From Phycisphaerae bacterium (GTDB lineage: Bacteria > Planctomycetota > Phycisphaerae > Sedimentisphaerales > Anaerohalosphaeraceae), in contig JAIPFN010000043.1 in the NCBI GenBank assembly GCA_021736615.1, forward strand, positions 1-6,577: 6,577 nt of DNA, given 5' to 3'. Below, piece after piece: positions 6,271-6,577 of the stretch. The first letter of the stretch is position 1. Each line of letters begins with the position of its first letter. Below the pieces are notes generated by a model. That model had not been told where the DNA came from, did not search any database, and saw only the letters and a program-made list of their open reading frames with translations. A program made the position numbers and the translations under genes.

Positions 6271-6273
6271 TGG

Positions 6274-6342
6274 CGACACAGATAATTTGGTTTTCCGGCG
6301 TGTTTGCGAACTCGCAATTCGGTGTCGGGGTTCATTGTTTTT
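6274..6342 (+). terminator. Weak terminator candidate after the glycosidase gene
   Basis: Just after the stop codon CGACAC (6274-6279) can pair with GTGTCG (6322-6327). Inside lies a second stem, TTGCG-AACT-CGCAA (6304-6317). Five Ts follow at 6338-6342, but about ten bases after the outer stem, which is far for an intrinsic terminator. It is the only candidate near the gene end. Confidence 0.25.
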
Positions 6343-6350
6343 GTAGGGTC

Positions 6351-6400
6351 TGGATTCGGCGCCTTTCCGTCTACGCTACGCTTGGACGCGACAAGTGCGG
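6351..6400 (+). repeat. 50-bp dispersed repeat, copy 2 (right of the glycosidase gene)
   Basis: Same orientation as the copy at 4105-4154. The 32-base core at 6361-6392 carries G where copy 1 has C (TTGGAC against TTCGAC); the flanks are more diverged, and the outer GCGGGAAT arm seen at copy 1 has decayed to GCGGTTAG. Confidence 0.85.
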
Positions 6401-6423
6401 TTAGGGCGTTTTTTAGATTGTTG

Positions 6424-6471
6424 AGGTTCGGCACCTGACGCCAAAGGCGGCAGGCTTAACCCCGGGTTGGT
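6424..6471 (+). repeat. Hairpin module 1: constant head and tail, own stem
   Basis: Begins AGGTTCGGC, then a near-perfect hairpin (CCTGACGCC, AAA loop, GGCGGCAGG at 6434-6454, one mismatch), then the 18-base tail GCTTAACCCCGGGTTGGT (6454-6471). The tail contains the palindrome AACCC-C-GGGTT. Head and tail recur in module 2. Confidence 0.8.
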
Positions 6472-6504
6472 GACTGCGGTTGTGGAGACTTGCGAAAATC
6501 GTTT

Positions 6505-6546
6505 AGGTTCGGCGCACTCCTTCGGAGTGCTTAACCCCGGGTTGGT
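6505..6546 (+). repeat. Hairpin module 2: same head and tail, different stem
   Basis: Shares the head AGGTTCGGC and the exact 18-base tail (6529-6546) with module 1. Its middle is a different perfect hairpin, GCACTCC-TTC-GGAGTGC (6514-6530). A further imperfect stem, CCCG-GTAAA-CGGG-like (6551-6567), lies just before the right edge, so the repeat cluster probably continues past the window. Confidence 0.8.
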
Positions 6547-6577
6547 AAACCCCGACGTAAAGCCGGGACAGGCCCGG

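Noticed and set aside
6077..6346. 89-codon plus-strand frame overlapping the glycosidase end
   Set aside because: Out-of-frame shadow of the glycosidase gene running into the downstream repeats.
6454..6546. Integron attC sites in the tails (GCTTAAC fits RYYYAAC)
   Set aside because: No matching GTTRRRY partner lies at the other end of a module, and there is no integrase or cassette array.

Overview
The window reads as a stretch of a repeat-rich bacterial chromosome, probably one contig of an environmental genome. It holds three intact protein genes, one transposase remnant and an unusual density of repeats. The Gram-negative-type envelope proteins (a lipobox protein and a Sec-exported glycosidase), the moderate and uneven GC content, the dispersed hairpin repeats and the IS110-type remnant are all compatible with the Planctomycetota/PVC group. 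That assignment is impression only; no rRNA or marker gene is present.

Left end (1-690): a 30-bp minisatellite (4.8 copies, running off the left edge) ends inside the 3' remnant of an IS110-family transposase. About 320 bases with no convincing gene follow.

Left-centre, minus strand (694-3559): a two-gene operon. The first gene encodes a 456-residue unrecognised envelope protein with a lipobox-like N-terminus, a long coiled coil and a C-terminal membrane helix. Four bases after its stop starts a 496-residue major facilitator superfamily (MFS) transporter, whose ribosome-binding site lies inside the end of the first gene. The two are probably translated together and may work together at the inner membrane; the substrate is unknown.

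Centre (3560-4275): about 700 bases without a gene but full of structure. It contains an inverted pair of AT-rich repeats, two perfect 12-bp palindromes one base apart, two exact 41-bp tandem copies, a 50-bp dispersed repeat holding an inverted 'attcccgc' motif, and a good sigma70-type promoter pointing at the next gene.

Right, plus strand (4279-6270): a secreted six-hairpin-type glycoside hydrolase of 663 residues, clearly more GC-rich than the minus-strand operon and bracketed by two direct copies of the 50-bp repeat. After it come a weak terminator candidate, the second 50-bp repeat and two hairpin modules with the same head and tail but different stems, reaching the right edge. No known defence, secretion or biosynthetic system is recognisable. 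The least explained items are the coiled-coil/MFS pair and the repeat-bracketed glycosidase.
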